Of a stretch of 33,757 nt of DNA, positions 31,970 to 33,757 are shown piece after piece. The notes under the pieces were generated by a model that made no database searches, had not been told where the DNA came from, and was given only the letters and a program-made list of their open reading frames with translations. Source of the stretch: Treponema sp. UBA937 (lineage in GTDB: Bacteria > Spirochaetota > Spirochaetia > Treponematales > Breznakiellaceae); contig DBDH01000021.1 of NCBI GenBank assembly GCA_002293455.1, positions 1 to 33,757 on the forward strand, read 5' to 3'. How positions within the stretch are numbered: the stretch's first letter is position 1; every line of letters starts with the position of its first letter. The position numbers were made by a program, and so were the translations under genes.

Positions 31970-32536
31970 ATGGCAGTAAGAGCGATGGATCTGTTTGAAG
32001 CGTATTCAAGGGATATGCTGCCGAAGGATCAAGGGTATATCGTATCATCCTTTTTCGGCGATACGTCTCTTTATTCTAAATATGAAGTGGTTTCTTATTC
32101 AGGCGTGAAATCAATTTATCCGACGGAAGAAGGGCTTACGTTTCAAACGAATGGAAAGAAACTGCATATTCTTGTCGAGCCCGCTTCCTACGCGTTTAAA
32201 GCGATAGAACCCTATGTAAGGAATGCCGAAGACCAGATTCCTCTCCGGTTCAGCGAACTTGATGTTCTTACCGCAAAAAATCAATCAAAACTCATGATAT
32301 CAAAAAAACCCATCGAGTCATTCGGTTCCTTCACCATTCTAAAACCAAAAGGAATGAACTTCTCACTGGTGTTCTATCAATTGGACGATCTTTTCAATTC
32401 TCTGGGCATGTTTTTTGAAAAAACCTTCAACCAGGAAGCCGGCATCCCTATGGGCGACGCAAAAAAAGGTTCTCAAATGGTTGTTGAAACGATAAAAAAC
32501 AATATGGGTTTTAAAGGCGATTACACTTCCGAGTAA
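31970..32536 (+). CDS. conserved-looking protein of unknown function
   Basis: A 188-aa soluble protein without signal peptide or membrane segment. The N-terminus MAVRAMDLFEAYSRD is followed by alternating strand-like segments (YIVSSFFGDTSLYSKYEVVSYSG, LHILVEPASYAFKAI, FGSFTILKPKGMNFSLVFYQL) and a C-terminal helical part. I recognise no family. The ATG at 31970 follows GGAGGG at 31960-31965; an in-frame ATG at 31958 overlaps that site and is rejected. It has its own promoter but follows the pta–TPR pair by 82 bases, and a strong hairpin follows it. Confidence 0.65.
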   Translation: MAVRAMDLFEAYSRDMLPKDQGYIVSSFFGDTSLYSKYEVVSYSGVKSIYPTEEGLTFQTNGKKLHILVEPASYAFKAIEPYVRNAEDQIPLRFSELDVLTAKNQSKLMISKKPIESFGSFTILKPKGMNFSLVFYQLDDLFNSLGMFFEKTFNQEAGIPMGDAKKGSQMVVETIKNNMGFKGDYTSE

Positions 32537-32545
32537 GAGAGACCA

Positions 32546-32569
32546 AGGCGGCTGAGTTTACAGCCGCCT
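32546..32569. terminator. hairpin between convergent genes, probable bidirectional terminator
   Basis: AGGCGGCTG (32546-32554) pairs perfectly with CAGCCGCCT (32561-32569), a 9-bp GC-rich stem with a 6-nt loop. It lies 10 bases after the unknown gene and 24 bases after the end of the minus-strand argF. U-tracts are weak on both sides. Confidence 0.65.
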
Positions 32570-32593
32570 CATGAATTTGCCGTATCTTTTGTG

Positions 32594-33532
32594 CTAGATA
32601 GTCGTAAGCATTAACGCTTTTATCGTGTGTTTCCGGTTTTCGGCTTGATCCCAAACACGGCTCATGGAACCTTCGATAACGTCGGGGCTTACTTCCATGC
32701 CTTTTACCGCGGGAAGACAATGAAGGAAAATCGTACCGGAATCGCCGCTTTTTGCCATCAATTCCGTAGTCACTTTATAGGGGCTGAGCAGCGCTTTTCT
32801 TTCATCGGTTTTGCTTTCTTCTCCCATAGAAACCCACACATCGGTGTAGATCGCGTGGGCTCCCGAAACAGCTTCGATATCACTTGTAATCACAATACGC
32901 GAACCCGAAGCCGATGCAATGGGATTGCAAATATCGACAAGGTCTTGATCGGGAAAAAGCTGTTCCGGGCTTACAATCGTAATATTCACGCCCATTTTCG
33001 CGCCGATAACGATTAAAGAGCGGGCCACATTGTTTCTGCCGTCTCCGACAAAGCAAAGCGTTTTTCCGCGGGAATCGCCGAACTCTTCTTCCAATGTAAG
33101 CAAATCCGCAAGCGCCTGGGTTGGATGAAACAGGTCGGTAAGGCCGTTATACACCGGAACGCCCGAATATTCGGCCAATATTTCCACCGTCTTCTGGCTG
33201 AATCCCCTAAACTGAATAGCGTCAAACATGCGGCCGAGAACACGCGCGGTATCCTCTATGGATTCTTTCGCGCCCAAATGAATATCATCAGTGGACAGAA
33301 GAACCGGATGCCCGCCTTCTTCGCCGAACGCCGTCTCAAAGGCGCAGCGGGTTCTTGTAGAGCGCTTTTCAAAAATCAAGGCAATCGTTTTTCCGATAAA
33401 CTTTTGAGAAATGGTTCCCGACTTTCGTTCCTGTTTTACCATCTTGGAAACATCTAAAAGATAACGGATTTCTTCCGCCGAATAATCAAGCAAAGTCAGC
33501 AAAGACCGGCCTTTTAAAGCGTTCGTAATCAT
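32594..33532 (-). CDS. argF: ornithine carbamoyltransferase
   Basis: The 312-aa enzyme joins carbamoyl phosphate and ornithine to make citrulline, or runs in reverse in arginine fermentation. Carbamoyl-phosphate sites STRTR (residues 58-62) and HPTQ (136-139), the ornithine loop DVWVSMGEE and the catalytic Cys in HCLPAVKG are all present, which separates it from aspartate or putrescine carbamoyltransferases. Length is normal. GGGAGGG at 33543-33537 lies 4 nt before the ATG. It is a single gene here, with a promoter overlapped by a palindrome at 33593-33613. Biosynthetic or catabolic role cannot be decided without other arginine genes. Confidence 0.95.
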   Translation of the reverse strand: MITNALKGRSLLTLLDYSAEEIRYLLDVSKMVKQERKSGTISQKFIGKTIALIFEKRSTRTRCAFETAFGEEGGHPVLLSTDDIHLGAKESIEDTARVLGRMFDAIQFRGFSQKTVEILAEYSGVPVYNGLTDLFHPTQALADLLTLEEEFGDSRGKTLCFVGDGRNNVARSLIVIGAKMGVNITIVSPEQLFPDQDLVDICNPIASASGSRIVITSDIEAVSGAHAIYTDVWVSMGEESKTDERKALLSPYKVTTELMAKSGDSGTIFLHCLPAVKGMEVSPDVIEGSMSRVWDQAENRKHTIKALMLTTI

Positions 33533-33570
33533 GATACCCTCCCAAAAAAAGAATTACCCGTCCTTTGTGG

Positions 33571-33599
33571 AGTATATACGAAACAATGATTTCTGTCAC
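33571..33599 (-). promoter_or_regulatory. promoter of argF
   Basis: Minus strand: -35 GTGACA (33599-33594), exact 17-bp spacer, -10 TATACT (33576-33571). The start would be near 33564, giving a ~30-nt leader with the ribosome binding site. Confidence 0.6.
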
Positions 33600-33613
33600 C
33601 CTTGGGGTGACAG
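33593..33613. promoter_or_regulatory. perfect palindrome overlapping the argF -35 box, candidate operator
   Basis: CTGTCACCC and GGGTGACAG are perfect inverted 9-mers separated by TTG. The left arm contains the argF -35 hexamer, so a bound protein would block the promoter. It does not look like a standard ArgR box. Confidence 0.5.
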
Positions 33614-33709
33614 TCACCAAAAAAGCCTAGCGTCGTTACGGCGCGGGCACGCTATATATAAAGCAACACAGAAATTTCACCATACGCGTTAAAAAAATAA
33701 ATTCTTTCC

Positions 33710-33739
33710 TTGACGCTTCCCGCTTGCTCATGTTACAAT
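33710..33739 (+). promoter_or_regulatory. promoter of a gene entering the window edge, leaderless layout
   Basis: -35 TTGACG (33710-33715), 18-bp spacer, -10 TACAAT (33734-33739), then 6 nt to an ATG at 33746. Only four codons (MLQA) lie in the window, so the gene cannot be named. Confidence 0.6.
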
Positions 33740-33757
33740 ATTAGTATGCTTCAAGCA

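Noticed and set aside
33746..33757. Start of a coding gene at the right edge
   Set aside because: Only four codons are present, too little to call a CDS; only the promoter is reported.

Overview
This window reads as chromosomal DNA from a spirochaete, most likely a Treponema. That assignment is an inference from gene content and style: treponeme-like lipoproteins and TPR proteins, a phosphotransacetylase–TPR–unknown gene cluster, a short tandem repeat (TTTGCTC) and dispersed CCTCTGTGTAA motifs. I see no rRNA, tRNA, CRISPR array, transposase or phage gene, so it is mostly ordinary chromosome with a few accessory-looking patches.

Layout. 1–216: dispersed repeats, including a 16-bp perfect hairpin. 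217–813: coiled-coil/PD-(D/E)XK-type protein. 892–2724: tRNA-modification flavoprotein mnmG. 2840–3487 (minus): lipoprotein with a probable jelly-roll fold. 3488–4049: no gene; holds an 8-copy 7-bp tandem repeat. 4050–5233: ECF-type sigma factor translationally coupled to a small membrane protein. 5243–8055: housekeeping and unknown small genes (HIT protein, DUF1232, a degenerate aminotransferase-like protein, two small membrane proteins, a YjbQ-family protein). 8132–12269: a five-gene operon (SDR dehydrogenase, erythritol/L-threitol-type zinc dehydrogenase, DhaK, DhaL, RpiB-like isomerase) with a strong promoter and a terminator. Together these look like a route from a four-carbon sugar alcohol through erythrulose and erythrulose phosphate to erythrose 4-phosphate. 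12284–15102 (minus): YfcC-type carrier and M20 peptidase. 15169–18476 (minus): B12/radical-SAM protein, 5'(3')-deoxyribonucleotidase-like HAD protein, OmpA-family protein. 18591–19733: glycerate kinase. 19746–20898 (minus): acyltransferase and a metal-binding HMA protein.

21041–28343 (minus): a six-gene operon encoding a MacAB–TolC-type tripartite efflux system followed by its own histidine kinase and NtrC-type, sigma-54 activating response regulator. A good sigma-54 promoter (GG-N10-GC, TGGCATG...CTGCT) lies directly upstream on the same strand, so the operon probably activates itself. 28344–28953: no gene; holds that promoter, palindromes and seven copies of the CCTCTGTGTAA motif. 28954–32536: phosphate acetyltransferase, large TPR protein, unknown protein. 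32594–33532 (minus): ornithine carbamoyltransferase with a palindrome over its -35 box. 33533–33757: promoters only.

A cross-cutting observation is that many first genes of transcription units have no Shine-Dalgarno sequence but carry a -10 hexamer 3–7 nt upstream of the start codon, the arrangement expected for leaderless mRNAs. Genes inside operons usually have clear Shine-Dalgarno sequences. All functional calls are from sequence reading and memory of families; no database search was run.
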